This document shows positions 23,211 to 36,074 of a stretch of 64,000 bases of DNA, in pieces. The stretch spans positions 1 to 64,000 of the forward strand of contig NCSJ02000084.1 in the NCBI GenBank assembly GCA_002812745.2, in the 5' to 3' direction. The position numbers and the translations under genes were made by a program. The DNA comes from Scytalidium lignicola. Lineage: Eukaryota > Ascomycota > Leotiomycetes. Positions within the stretch are counted from its first letter, which is position 1. The number at the start of each line of letters is the position of its first letter. The notes below the pieces were generated by a model, which was given only the letters and a program-made list of their open reading frames with translations, did not search any database and was not told the DNA's origin.

Positions 23211-24033
23211 ATGCCTAGAGTCGCCGTCCTGGATCTCCCCACACTCATCATCCCCTCCTTAGCGAGCGATCAGACCTCGGGCTCGGCTCCACAAGTATCC
23301 CCACAGCACCTAGTTACATCTTTATTTCATTATTATTATTCTGGCGCTCTTATTTGTATCAAGATCTTACTATTAGCAAAATGGCAAGACACTGTTGATA
23401 TTAATGAAATAGGGGCAACTGAACATAGTAACCAAAATAATCAAGCCAAATATCAGACAGAGAATATTCCCCACATTGGAATTGTCATACAAAAGCTCGA
23501 AATTTGAGAATACTAGACAGTGAAGTAAGACGAATCTCTAAGAAAAGTAGGTACTTAGAGTATACTCAAGCCTCTCTAGGGTCCGATGGCGTGAGATGTT
23601 CTGCATCTTAAGCGTTTGTCAGAAGGACTACATAGCTCGAACCACATTCCCGAATGTTCATGTAAAATAAAACAAGCACCAGAAATTGAGGACGGTAATT
23701 TCAAATTCAAGTTAGCTATACTATTATGAACTTTCTCTATGTCAGGAAACCTGCAGAATGCAGAGAAACACCATCTTCTGAAGGATTCGTTCAACATAAA
23801 ACAACCACATACAGGACATCTTTAATTCCAAGTTCCCTGAATGCAGGTTGACCTATGCTTCCAAATGCAACAATAAGGCATGTGACTGAGGAGGTACTTC
23901 AAAGTGACTGGTATGGGTCAACATGGTTGTAGAATAAATGTATGTGAGTTACATCTCTTCATGGATTATTAGTTTACAAGCATCCAACGACTATGGAGCC
24001 CACAAGACGTCATTTTGGCTAAACTAAGACGAA
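23211..24033. other. Spacer between two transposons, nothing recognised
   Basis: Normal base composition, so outside the RIP blocks. Open frames at 23121-23507 (+), which crosses the transposon boundary, and 23576-23797 (-) lack recognisable domains. Confidence 0.5.
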
Positions 24034-24041
24034 TTATTAAA
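24034..24041. repeat. 8-bp target-site duplication of the MULE (left)
   Basis: TTATTAAA directly before the left terminal repeat; the same 8-mer follows the right terminal repeat at 26489-26496. Confidence 0.7.
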
Positions 24042-26488
24042 GGCCTCAGCTAAATCTACTCCCGACCGCTGCAAAATCTACTCCCAACGCCGATAATAGC
24101 ATCCACGGACTATGCGCTTACATACAAATTAGTAAGGAAACACTTAATCCTCCAATGAATCGCACATTTTGCACATTTTTCACTGTCATTTTACTGAGTA
24201 CTCCTACTACCATTTTTACTACTATATGGGGAATAATGACAACCAAATTACCTTTTGCATGTGGTCCTCTACCTCCAGAAGCTGTTTTTGCTGATATTGC
24301 TACTTTAAAAGCTGCAATTCAAAAGTATGCTCGTGAAAATGGATATGCTTTCCTCACTTAAAGTTTTAAGTTAAATCATGTAGTATATTACTGTGATTGT
24401 GCTGGTGATTACAATGTGAAAGGCAAAAAGCCTACTGTTTATCCTACTAAACAGTGCAATGGTTCAGGATCTAAGAAATGTAGTTGTACTATGAGAGTAT
24501 TAGCTATTAAAGATGTAAAATCAAGAATGTAAACACTTAAAGTTTTAGAAGTTATATACAATTATATAACTTCTGTAATACTTATAACTTATTCAGCTTA
24601 TAGAATTGTTTTTTTAGATTCAACTGTTTGTGATCAAATTGAATTTTTATAAAAATCTAGTATAAAGAATGTACAAATTTTAAGTATTTTGCATATTAAT
24701 TATCTTAATATTATGATAACTAACACTGATATTAAAAATATAACTCAATCAATTTGGATTTAAGAATTAGAAGCTAAAACACTAATTTAATTACTTTTGT
24801 ATATGTTAACTAAATATAATTCTGGTTAATTACTAATAAAATAAGTGCAAATTAACAAGGTGCAATTTTAATTTAGCATAAAAGACTAATTCAAGTAATA
24901 ATATTATTAAATTGTTATTTGTTTACTTTATAGCATTTGATCTTTGGAAATATAACTTTAACGTTTTGTTAATGGATTGTACTTATAAAATTAATTGATT
25001 TAATATGTTATTACTTAATATTTGTACTATAACAAGAGGGAACAAAGTAGTTCAAATGGAAGTAGTATTTCTGTTGAATAAATTGGAGAAATCTTATAAA
25101 TAGGTTTTTAGTTAATTTTAGGAGATAATGTAACTTTATCAAATTTAACAATTATACTTTATAATTACTAATAAGGAATTAACTTTAATCAAAGCTATTG
25201 ATTTATTATTTTTTAAGTCTATTCATATTCTTTGCTGTTAGTATGTTAACATGAATATATTGGCTAAAATTAAGAAATATTTTCTTAGTCTAATAAAGGA
25301 AAATAGAGTTTGAAAGTATTATGTAAGATTTAATATATTTTTACAAGTTTGTATTAATGTTTTCAACTTTACAACTGAGTATGATTATAATGAGAATCTC
25401 GTTGAATTGAAGAAATTCGATTATAAAGCAGTTAATTATATGATGAATATATAGCTTATTTTATGGAAGGAGAAATTAGTACAATATTAAGTTGATTAAT
25501 ATTTTCATTTTGGTATGCTAGTTACTTTTTCAGTTAAAGGATGCTATGGAGTTATAAAGTTATAGTTATAATAATCAACTAAAGATTTAAATAGAGTATT
25601 TGATTGATTAGAGCNTTTTTTAGAGTGTTCAACAACGAAGAATTATTAAAGCTGTAGTTTAAGATTAACTACAGCTAAAGTATAATGTGAATCTTCTTCG
25701 ATTTGCTGAATTGATTAGTCAAATTCATAAATATGCACTTTAAAAGCTTTATTTTGAGGTAAGCAAGTTATTAAAGTATAGTATACTAACCTCAATATGC
25801 AATTGTACTATCTAAAAGTCTATAAGCCTCTTTTGTTATTATACAATTTAAGAGAGAATTAAAGATGGAGGATTAGTTCGAATTTAAGATATTCATCTAC
25901 ACTAACTGTACTACTGATTGTTTGAAACTACTCAAGAGTTTTTACTGATTTAAGTGCTTGATCCACTTATAATTCGTAATAAAGGTAAGCTAAAGGGTAC
26001 TTTAGGACAAAGCAAAAAGCTCTCTGAGTCTAGTATTAAACAGTTACCTTCAGCATTCGAATTGCCTTCATCTACAACTTCTCCAGCTGTAGATCTATCG
26101 CCAATACCAAAAGAACAGCTGTATATACTGCAATCAACTACCCAAATAGCTATAGCACGTTTTAAGCAAGGTCATATTGATCAATATGAGCTAGGAACTA
26201 TGCGCAAAATAAATTACATAAGAGGCATATCATCAGTGCACAAAGATGATTATATAGAGTTGTCAGCTAATTCAGCTGACAGCGCAATGTTGAATGAGAC
26301 TTAAGAATGTATTGAAGTGGAGGTTCCTGGACAGTTACTTTAAATGGTAGTGTAGTATGGTGTAAGTAGGATAATTGCAATTCATTCATGCTACTTTCAG
26401 TACAGTAATAATTTGTATGCAATTTAAAGTACTTGGAATGCCTGAAGGTGTGCCGTTATCGGCGTTGGGAGTAGATTTAGCTGAGGCC
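24042..26488 (+). mobile_element. MULE (Mutator-like) DNA transposon, RIP-degraded
   Basis: Ends share the inverted repeat GGCCTCAGCTAAATCTACTC continuing through CCAACGCCGATAA (left 24042-24095, right about 26456-26488). The left end carries an extra partly duplicated unit (AAATCTACTCCC twice). Inside, the plus strand encodes a FAR1/WRKY-like N-terminal region (24240-24540: FADIATLKAAIQKYAREN, NHVVYYCDCAGDYN, KQCNGSGSKKCSC). A MULE transposase core follows (24940-25600: NVLLMDCTYKIN with the first catalytic Asp at 24975-24977, LLNICTITRGNK, LTLIKAIDLLF, NMNILAKIKKYF, WKEKLVQY, then KGCYGVIKL). A C-terminal open frame lies at 25954-26304. The middle is strongly RIP-mutated while both ends are readable. 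One N lies at 25615. Confidence 0.85.
25954..26304 (+). pseudogene. C-terminal fragment of the MULE transposase
   Basis: 116 open codons: DPLIIRNKGKLKGTLGQSKK is the basic linker that ends fungal MULE transposases, followed by a Ser/Pro-rich tail and a short helical end. Upstream sequence in the same frame is interrupted, so it is a relic rather than a separate gene. Confidence 0.6.
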
Positions 26489-26496
26489 TTATTAAA
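26489..26496. repeat. 8-bp target-site duplication of the MULE (right)
   Basis: TTATTAAA, identical to 24034-24041. Confidence 0.7.
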
Positions 26497-26749
26497 TTGC
26501 TTGAGGTAACATCACAAATAATCATTGCAATAGAGATAGAAGTACCGTTCATATAGTTTATATGTGAACAGTCAACTTATCTCTGTTATTATTACACATG
26601 GATACGGGCCTGACTGTCATTGATCTTGAAGACATGCTTCTTAATTAAACAATGCATTACGCACTGCGCTACTTCTAAGTTCTCACCTAACAACTAATTT
26701 GGTGATTTATTATGAATGTGTATCATTTTGCAACCTTTGGTCACATCAA

Positions 26750-29053
26750 TTAAACAGCTTCCTTTGAATCAGGAATCTTCTCAACAGTAGCCTCAACGTG
26801 TTCAGTCATCAACTCTTTCACGCCCTTCAAAAAGCAACTAGCAACAAACGCTAGTATAACGAATGGTATAATACTTGAAAATGCTAGCCGATATGCCTGG
26901 GCATACAAGTGATGACTCTTATCCACCGCGAGAGCTAGAATCTCGGGTGTAACACCTGGTATAGCAGTGGTTGGCTTTCCAGCCTTCAGGGCAGCGGCGA
27001 AAGCTGGAGCTGATGATATGGGAAGACCAGCTGAGATGGCAAGCTTAGAGATGGTTGGGGCGTATGTGGAGGAAAGCTTTCCATTGATGATTGCAGAGAG
27101 CACAGCTGAGCCGAAGGCACCTCCTATAGCTCGGGCAGAGAAGGCGAGACCAGTTGCCGTACTAAGGTAGGCATGTGGAGCAGTAAACTGGACCAGGGCA
27201 ACAAGAAGTGACAAAGGACCGGATTGGCCGATACCGCCTGGAAGGAGATTAGTAAGAGAGAGAGAAGAATGAGAGAGATGGCATACAGATAATGTTAAAA
27301 CCAATTTGGGCATGACTCATCCAGGGCTGGATGCAAGCATAACAGATAACACTGATTGGTTTCAGCTATATTGAACACTAAAGAATGACGGTACTAAATC
27401 ACTTACACCACAAGGAAGATAACGAGGGTTATCAGAAGGGGTGTTTTAAGATCCTTATACCGCGTAGCGTACCATCTAGAAAGGTTAGCATGTAATACTG
27501 TTAGAGAGAGGCGGTGTTAGTGGGCTCCTTACATAATAGGAAGAGAGGCTAATAGTGCTGGGACATTGTAATAGAGTTGCCTCTTCGAAATTTCCCAGGA
27601 GGTGCTTTCAAAACCAAGGTTTAAGACTACTTGGGGGGTAACACTGTTAACAGCACTATAAAACATCCATCTATAATCGTGGTTAGTCCATTTTACTTAT
27701 GAGTATTGACTGGTGTAGTAAATTCGTACCCTTCGACGGAGAAAGTAAAGACAGAAAGGGCAAAATTCGGAGATCCTCGGAAGAGAACATGGGCGACTAG
27801 GCCATCATCGCGACCTTTCCACTCTATTATTGCAAGGTTAGAAAAGCTTTCTCAACATTGAAGGTGCGGTACTGAGTAAATCACGTACCATATAAGCCGA
27901 AGGCAATCAAGAGAGCCCCGCCGACTCCGAGATTAACAGCAACATGAGGGTCTGACCAGTGATATGCTCCACCTGACCAATCAAAGGCCAGTAACAACAG
28001 GCAAGTACCTCCAGCAAACAGCAGAGATCCAATAGGATCACAAGACCAAACATAGCCCCATAAAGACATCTTTGGGTAATCAGATCTGCGCTGTGGCCAG
28101 TAGAAGAGCAAGAGACCGATGGAAGAGGCAAGGTAGAAAGCAGCTTGCATCCAGAAGATAGTTCGCCAGCCTCCAGCATCGGCATTGGTGACACCGCCAG
28201 ATCCCAGGGTACCAACTCTAAACCAAACGTTAAAATTCAAGTCCAAGTAACAGTATAAAGATCAATCTGGAATACTCAGGTTAGAATTTGGCGGGATACT
28301 TACAAGCCTCCAATAGCACCAGCTACATAACCAAATCCATTGGCCAACGCTCGATATTTCATAGGTAAGATCTCGGAAGGAATAGAGTGAACAATGGCGA
28401 CTGTAGACAAGTTGGTGCCAATCAAGATACCGCCACCAATGAGCATTTTCATCGAAGTCGCGCGCGCAGAAATCACAGCACCAGCGAAAGCAACCAATGG
28501 AGTGAGTGAAGCTATGTATTTGCGGTCTAGGACATCTGAGAGACGACCAACGATTGGTGACAACACACTTTGCATCAAAAGCGGGCCCTAGAGAGAAAGA
28601 GAAAGAAATCCCATCAGAGCTGAAAGCCGAAAAGAGTTAGGTTACAGCAACCAGGGTATCTCTTACCTGAACGATCCATCCGGAGAGAGGAGCATCGCCG
28701 AGATCACGAACAATGAATGCAATGACGGAGCCAGCAGCGGTGACGACGAAGACTTGAGCTCCATTGCTGTGTGTAAATAAAGTGCAATTGTCAGCTCAAG
28801 CTGTGTATAGACCACCATAATAGATTAGAAGATCGCAAACGTACGCAAAGCAAGTCACGAAGACAGCCATCCAAGACCGCCATCCGAGGTTGATGTGCTC
28901 ATCGTCCAGATATGAATTGACCTTGACCACGGGAGTCGGAGCAACTTTTGCAACTTCATCATTGGCCACACTGGCAACCTCTGAGATATGGTTCACATCG
29001 TCACCTTTCTTGTCCAGCTCGTCGAGCTTGGTGGCACTAGGTTGAATTGACAT
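26750..29053 (-). CDS. TRI12-type MFS exporter (trichothecene/siderophore efflux family)
   Basis: Nine exons on the minus strand: 29053-28845, 28766-28667, 28587-28304, 28217-27889, 27823-27730, 27670-27533, 27475-27407, 27351-27287 and 27237-26750. The sum is 1776 nt (591 aa), in frame at every junction, all introns GT-AG (49-86 nt). The N-terminus is cytosolic (MSIQPSATKLDELDKKGDD), then LGWRSWMAVFVTCFA leads into helix 1. GAQVFVVTAAGSVIAFIVRD, VGRLSDVLDRKYI (the MFS loop 2-3 signature), GFGYVAGAIGGL, GGWRTIFWMQAAFY and GIGQSGPLSLLVALVQFTAP are hallmarks of the 14-helix drug:H+ antiporter TRI12 family. A plasma-membrane proton-driven exporter is expected; the substrate cannot be read from sequence. 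No biosynthetic cluster is adjacent. Its 3' end lies 260 bp from the MULE, and an AT-only stretch at 29161-29181 may serve as TATA region. Confidence 0.93.
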
Positions 29054-31805
29054 GTTTTCCAGAACTTGAAGGATACGAAAAAGAAAGGATCCAACGGGGT
29101 CCCGCAAGACAGCGACAACGGGTACAGAACAAGAACAGGCCGGGCTCTCGGCTTCATAAAGATATATATATAAAATATATACGTCTTAAAATGCTATGAG
29201 ATCGGCATGTCTGGGAGGAGCATTTGCCGATAGCTACTTGGCGCTGAGAGTTTCACCTAATAAGCTTCGCCGGCTGAGCTTGCCCGAAGCCGTCCAACGC
29301 CCCCTGGTGCCAGGCTCCTTTAGAGGACCTTCTTTTCCCAAGGTCCAGCGGTCTACGTGTCAGCAGTTCATCCCTCCAGGATTACGCCGACGCGGTCCGC
29401 TGTGCATGTGTGCATTTTGCAGCTGGAACGGTGTTCCGGAGCCAGTTCTAACCCTGCCTTACCACTGTGGAGTATACAATTAATAACTGTTGCACAGAGA
29501 ATGGGCATATGTACATCGTGCTGTGTAACTCTCACCCATGTGTGTGCATGCCTTCGTTCAAAAAAACCTTCCTCGGGGAGATTGTTTTCAATTTTCCACA
29601 GACGCAGGCCAAGACGGGCGTCTCTGACCTACACAGTATGGTGTAAGCCCAACTCTCGGTTTCCCCGCACCGCCCGCAAGCCCGTATTAAAACAAGCCGT
29701 GGGTCGGGCTTTCCCCAGATTGGGGGAAAGACAGGCCCAATGGCGTATGGTTTGCACTGCCGGGCTCCGCATCTTTCAGTAGAAAAACATACAAAGTATA
29801 GTTCAACATTCCAGTTCAACATCAATTGCCGGGTCTTGGGCGTTTGCACAAGTGCGTTTTCATCTATCGCTAGTGAACCAGAGAGGTTCGATTGATCAGC
29901 AATGATCTCCTATGTCGCTTTTTTCCTTTTTTAGGGGGGGTCGCCCATCTTTGCCTCCCACACCCCCCAATATTGACATGCGACAACAACGAAGCTGCAA
30001 CAACAACTGACATGGGAATTACTGAGTCTTGCAACGTCGCAATTTGGATACCAACAGCATGAGGACTGCATTATTGAGATACAGAACCGGACAGGTCTCC
30101 GCCTGAATGGCATTTGCGAAATATTTATCCTTGCGATGTACATCCGTACTTGTGTCACTTGCCGGAAACATGCTTCAATAGAAAAGTGAACCGGGGTTTG
30201 TTGGTTGCGTGGGGTCAAAAGAGGCCCCATTCTTCAAAGAACCCACCTAAGTTATGAAAGACCAATTGCATAATTATATCACTTCGTTGTTTTCATAAAT
30301 TTATGCCGTGTAACAAGATCTTTGTGGCACTGGATCTTCTCATTATTAGCTGCCGAGATATGATATGTCACGTTTCAGCTAGATTTCAACTGGCAAGTCA
30401 ACATCGAAGAAACATCATAGTAAATTATGATATATGCTTTGATGTCGCGAAATACTTACTATATTAAAACACTTATAACTAAAGCAATTTAGTCAAACAT
30501 AGAGGAGAGTTCAAAGTTGAGCAACATACACCTTGAAGCGAAATGTAGATAAATCAATCTTCGATCTTTTTTTTTGCAAGCAGTGGATTTTTTCAACTCC
30601 GGTCTGTATTTAGAAGATAGACAGATCTGGATACTATATCTTGTGCTCGGATACATATTTAATCGGGAATTTAGGAGCGTTACTGTTAAAGTTGACATTT
30701 CCCCGTATGGCCATTGACTGAGGAAGACACAAAGGAGACTAATATCAGAGCTGTGGAGCTATATCTCTATATAAGCAGTCGATTCCCCGAAGTAAAGCCA
30801 ATAATTGAACATTATTCCCAATGAATTATCTTTCAGAGTAAGATATGCTCGTCCAAGAGGAATCCCACTCTGAAACTTCTATCCAATAATACATGCTCAA
30901 ATTCATTCCACATAGATGTAAGACCGTAAGCAAATGGAGAAGGCATTCCAAGATTTAATATCTTCGAATCTTACTAATACATTTACACTAAGTTAACTTA
31001 ACTTAACTCATGAACGTACGTAAGGTTAAAGCTAAGTAATAGCTTACTAATATGGGGGTGCTATTCAGGTGGACGGTCAGGGCGTACGATTTCAAAGTCG
31101 GCAGCGCAAGGAGGGTGTACAGTAGCTAATCAGAATAGGGGAAAGAGAAGCGTGCTCTTTACTACTAATAATACATAAAGAATGCGGGGTTACAGCGACC
31201 CTATTGAAGATCCTATAAGTATGTAGGTAAAAACTAGAGCTCTTTACTACAATATGACGAGTAAAAAAAAGACTCAAAAAGAAGACATTAGAAAATTAAT
31301 CAACGTTAAACTAATAATTTTACTAAAAATCCTACCAGTGAAAAGTTAACATATATCATTATACACTCCATATATATCATAATAATCATACATGATGACG
31401 TTATTGTACAATTCAAAAAAAAGAACGAAGAAAAGGAAGAAAATGGGGAAGAAGAGGTTCCACACTTGAATATTGATGAAAATATTGGATGATTGTAATT
31501 AAAGCAATTTAAACGATACAGTCGGTTCAATAGAATCAGAATAATTGGACGGGAAGGATTTATTTTGTATTGTGCTACCTAGTAATAGTTAGTATTCAAT
31601 TTGCGTGGGTTTCCATAGAAAAATCAGAATCGACTACAACTCGCTTAACAACCCAGATCCGAGTAAACGAACGAGAAGCTGACGATTTCGTCTTACACTA
31701 TTAATGGGATACAAAATATGAAGTCATTATTCTTCCTTTGCCTTAACTCTTTAGCAGTAGATCTTCAAAGATACATTCCCTTACACCGTCAAGTGAGTTG
31801 ACCAA
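29054..31805. other. 2.75-kb intergenic region, no supported gene
   Basis: Open frames at 29196-29483 and 29357-29782 (+) and at 29532-29849 and 29931-30230 (-) overlap one another, are Cys/Arg-rich and show no domain or splice logic. 29161-29181 is an A/T-only tract upstream of the MFS gene. A short (TTAAC)3 repeat lies near 30995. Both flanking promoters must lie here. Confidence 0.5.
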
Positions 31806-34800
31806 ATGGCAAGCGACAATCTGCAGATGAATGCATGCAGACTTTTCGATGCCGTTAGCCGTTCAGATGTTGCTGCCATTAGGGATGTGCTTTCACTGGG
31901 GATAGATATAGAGACGCGAGACCCTGTTGGCCGGACAGCCTTACATCTTGCGATCATTGCGGCTTCTACGGATACTATTCAGTGCCTCCTTAAAAATGGG
32001 GCCCTTGTGAATGCGTGGACAAATCAGGGGGAAGCAACAGTACATCTTGCAGCGTTCAGAGGAGATGTCTCAATTTTAAAAATGATCATGCGTGCTCTTG
32101 GAGACAGACAGCCAACTGGAATAAACAAGAAGAGTGTTCATGTGGATTGCCTGGATAGAAAGCGACAAATCTCTGCTCTTCATATTGCTGTTGCTTTAGG
32201 TAATTAAAAAATCTCGTGAATGAAAGAAAAGGTCTAACAAAAGACATAGCATACGTAGACATGGTTGAGGTTTTGCTGAGCACCTATCACGCAGATGTTA
32301 ATCTTCCAATCGGGAAGAATAATCCCAATTATCCAACAGCTTCTGTCAGTATACTGTGGTTGGCTCTTCAACACCCACACAACAGCTGTCAATCTCTAGT
32401 GAAGCTCCTCTTGCAACATGGTGCCAGTCTAGTAGATAAGAAGACAAACAAGGCTTCGAACATGACACTCCCACTAATTCTGGTACGCGAACTCAATATA
32501 CTTGACACATTCCAAGAATTTGACTCTGTGAACTTGATCCATATCCTTACAAAGGTAGTATGGAAACAGTCTATGGAGTGCAACAGCGCGCTCACATTGG
32601 CGATTCGATCTGGACTTCAAGCTGTCGCGATGGAGCTTCTCAGGAGGGGGGCGCCATCACAGTTAACTCTCGATTCAACTGTAGATTATCATGTTGACTT
32701 CTGTATGCTAAGGAAGTCTCCACTGGAAGTAGCGCAGGAATGGTTCTGGCAACCGATACTGGTGGCCGCTGAATATGAAATGCCAAAGCTCATGATAGAA
32801 TTATTGGATCGTGGTGCCGATCCTCATACGACGTTAAATGCAGAACAAGCTCGTGAGATGATCTTCCATTCCCACTGCAGAACGTCATTAGATATCGTCG
32901 CAGTAAAACTTACGGAGTTGCGTACTTGGCGCGGCGAATATGAGGACGTCGACTTTCGAATTAAGGGAACTGATGAAGAGACCGAACAACTCACCGGGAA
33001 GGAAAACGCAATTAAACAACTTATCAGGGAGTATGAGGAGGTCGAGGCGAGATTAATCAGCTCAGGGGTTCGAATGACTGATGGATTGAATTTGCAAACA
33101 ACAGAAGAGGAATCCCGTCGTCGAAAGAGACCAAGGTTTAGTTCCAACAATATAGAGCAGGTCCCAGTGAGAAGCTTGGAGACTTTAAGTGTTGATGATA
33201 AAGGGTTGGATATTAGCACACTAAATACACCGGAGGAGGGTTATATAGCTCTGTAAGTCACTTCTCTCAATTAAGCTATGTGTGGTATTGACAAACCATC
33301 AGCTCCACAGCTTGCAAAGAGAACGATCTAGCGATGCTCAAGGCGTTAACCCTTAAGTCATGGGGTCTCGATTCAAAATTCCTCCCTATTGCCGTAGCAG
33401 AGAAACACACCTCGTATCCAAGCCCTTTTGTGACCGCGGTGGTGCATAAACACTACGATCTAGCTAGGATCATGGTATATATCGCTGCTGCACAATATGC
33501 CAAATTTAACCCTCTAGATTTTGTTTTAGGTCAGGACGTATGCAGCACTTTAGCTAATGACAGCTATTCACCCGAGAGCCTGAAAGCGTTATCGAAGGTA
33601 GTCAAATGCTCGACGTCAGCAAAGCAAATGGTCACTGACCTAAAAATTATATTTGAGATTGAAAAGAAGCATGATATGGAGATGCTTCAATTCGCTTTGG
33701 ATATTGAATTGTCTTTCCCTTTTGAGCAAAATGACATTACTCGAAGGACGCGACATGCTTGGGTTTTAGTACAGAATGGGGACTCACCAAATGTTCTAGA
33801 CAGGTATATCAGAGCCACAGGTGCCCCATTCAAACATGCTACTATTCATGGCAAACTCGAAGTTCGCACTCAACTAGACACAGAATATCAGATGTCACCT
33901 ATTCTTCATGCTGCGCGATCGGGCAATATGCATATGGTCAAGTACTTTTTGGAACCGGAGAAAGCAATGGATGCGTATAGAGAGTTCGCAGCGAATAACC
34001 AATTCGACTTACGCAAAGGAAACATCGAACAAGTCAGGGAGCAATTCTTGAATGCCGCTGACACATGGTTGAATAAACGAAGTGAGCATCTCCGTAGCTA
34101 CGCTCAACACAATTCCTGTAATACTGATCTTACAAAATATATTAGGCAATCTAGTCCTGCATAGCGCAGTGACATCGAGAAATATCGAGCTCGTCCAATT
34201 CCTCGCACTAAGTCACCCGGACCTGTTTGAGGTTAAGTCTGTAGACGGCTGGACACCACTCTTAGTCGCAGCAATCCTACAAAGACTCGACTTCCTCCGA
34301 ATCCTCCTCGATAACGGAGCTAATATATTTACTACAGATAACTTACAACGAAACATGATCCATCTTCTCCTATCCGCTCCCGGTAATGGCGGCGGCATCA
34401 TCGAGACTGAAAAATTGTGTACTTTTATTCGATCTCTAGATAGTTCGATACGTACACAACTACTCCAGCAGCCCTGCACTGACAGCCCAGGTGACCTGAC
34501 GCCGTTCGCACGCTGGCTCTATGCTATAAAGCAAATAGAGTATATCGCCCCCGAGGCGGATGATTTATTCATGACAGTGCTGGAGTTATGCGATGTGTCC
34601 GTGATGGAGACATTTGATGCAACAGGGAATACTCCCCTTCATATCGTAGGTTGTTGACCACATTTATTCACTTATTAGCCTGACTAAGAGGGTGGTGTTG
34701 GTATATAGGTAACAAAGCACTCTCTTGAGAAACTCATCCGTCCCATTGCCCAAAAAGCTCCACACGTACTCTTCTTCGAAGGAGTAGCAGGGAAAACCCC

Positions 34801-35104
34801 CATCGATCTAGTTAGAAAAAATCATTTGGACATCATGCTAGAAGGTATTATTTCTAGATACGCACGAGATAAGAGGCTCAATTGGCCACGTGCTGGCCAG
34901 ATTATGCATCGCCCCTTGTTCAGCTTCAGTTCATCTTATGCCGGTCCAGTAGTCACTCGAGACTCGTATGCGGCGTGGGAAGTAGTTCAGGAGATTGTGC
35001 AGGACAATGGATTAAACCATCCTCGGAGGTTGATAACGAAGGAGGAAGTTGATAAAATTTCTGAACCGTATGTACCGACTATTATGCGTAGAGATATTTA
35101 CTGA
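31806..35104 (+). CDS. Ankyrin-repeat protein, 1027 aa
   Basis: Five exons, 31806-32199, 32250-33252, 33303-34093, 34146-34645 and 34709-35104, total 3084 nt. All introns are GT-AG (50-63 nt) and frame-consistent. Ankyrin units are visible: GRTALHLAIIAASTDTIQCL and LKNGALVNA (residues about 43-75), GEATVHLAAFRGDVSILKMI, ISALHIAVALAYVDMVEVLL, LILVAAEYEMPKLMIELLDR-type units, SPILHAARSGNMHMVKYF, NLVLHSAVTSRNIELVQFLA, GWTPLLVAAILQRLDFLRIL and GNTPLHI. A charged region (EEESRRRKRPRFSS) in exon 2 could act in nuclear targeting. No NACHT, kinase or membrane domain is seen. Ankyrin proteins are scaffolds; the partner is unknown. The third junction (CTC-C|GTAGCT) is the least certain. Confidence 0.85.
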
Positions 35105-36074
35105 TAGTTATGGCTAGTTCAAAGAAGAAGAAAAAGCAGAAACAACCTAGGGGTAATGAAGGCGATGAGATTTCGTTGGCAATATATAGACCGGGGAATT
35201 TGTATTAGAACGGGATATAGGACTTGCATTGAAATTAGAGAGATATCTAGTATCTCCCAGAGAAACGAATGCCGTCCATCTACTAATTATAAGGTTTGAG
35301 TCACTTCGAAATGCTACGCCTAATCAGTTTTACATCACCTATGAGACTATTTTTAACGTACTTTTATAGAATAGTCTGACCCATCAGCCTCAAGTTGTAC
35401 CACATGTTACAGGACAGCAGCCCTAATCCCTGACTCCAGCTCAGCCGTCCTCAACTCTCCATTCCTTCCACACATCCCTTCTCTTAACAAACTTGATGTA
35501 TGATCTGAATTCCAATTCTAGACTGAAACTCGCTGGCGATTACAACGAGAGAAAGAAAGCAAGTGGGAGAATTAATTTAACCCCCTGACCATATAAAGGC
35601 TAGAAGCTGCTATGACTAAATATTGTATATTTGGTCCACCAGTTGGTATTAATGGTTAAGCAAATATAAGCCAAGTCTCTTTTCCGTTTTCCTTTGGCAT
35701 TATAATTATAACATGTCCACTTATAATTACAGTGAGTTCAATTTCAACATTTATCTAAAATCATCTAATTCTCCTTCGGCTGTCATTAACTTGGTATCAA
35801 GTTTAAGGAATAGATCGAATAGATATATTAACTGACAATAACAAAATGGTATGCCATTATTTTTGAATGAATTTATATTACGCTAGTTCTTGTCGGCTTG
35901 ATTCCAGATATAGAATAACATTCTCTCTTTCATGGCTAGATCAACGAAGGCAGCGGATCCAAAATTAGGTGATGACTAACTATTTTAGCAGAAGCTTCTA
36001 ACTAGATACCTTGCCTTAAACCCGTACTAAAACAATAAATTAGTGACAGAATGATTAGCAAAAACCAGTTAATC
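35105..36074. other. Intergenic, nothing recognised
   Basis: 970 bp, moderately AT-rich, between two converging genes (ankyrin + and dioxygenase -). No open frame with domain signal. Confidence 0.5.

Noticed and set aside
29357..29782. 141-codon plus-strand frame upstream of the MFS gene
   Set aside because: Arg/Cys-rich, overlapped by frames on both strands, no domain, no splice context; probably chance.
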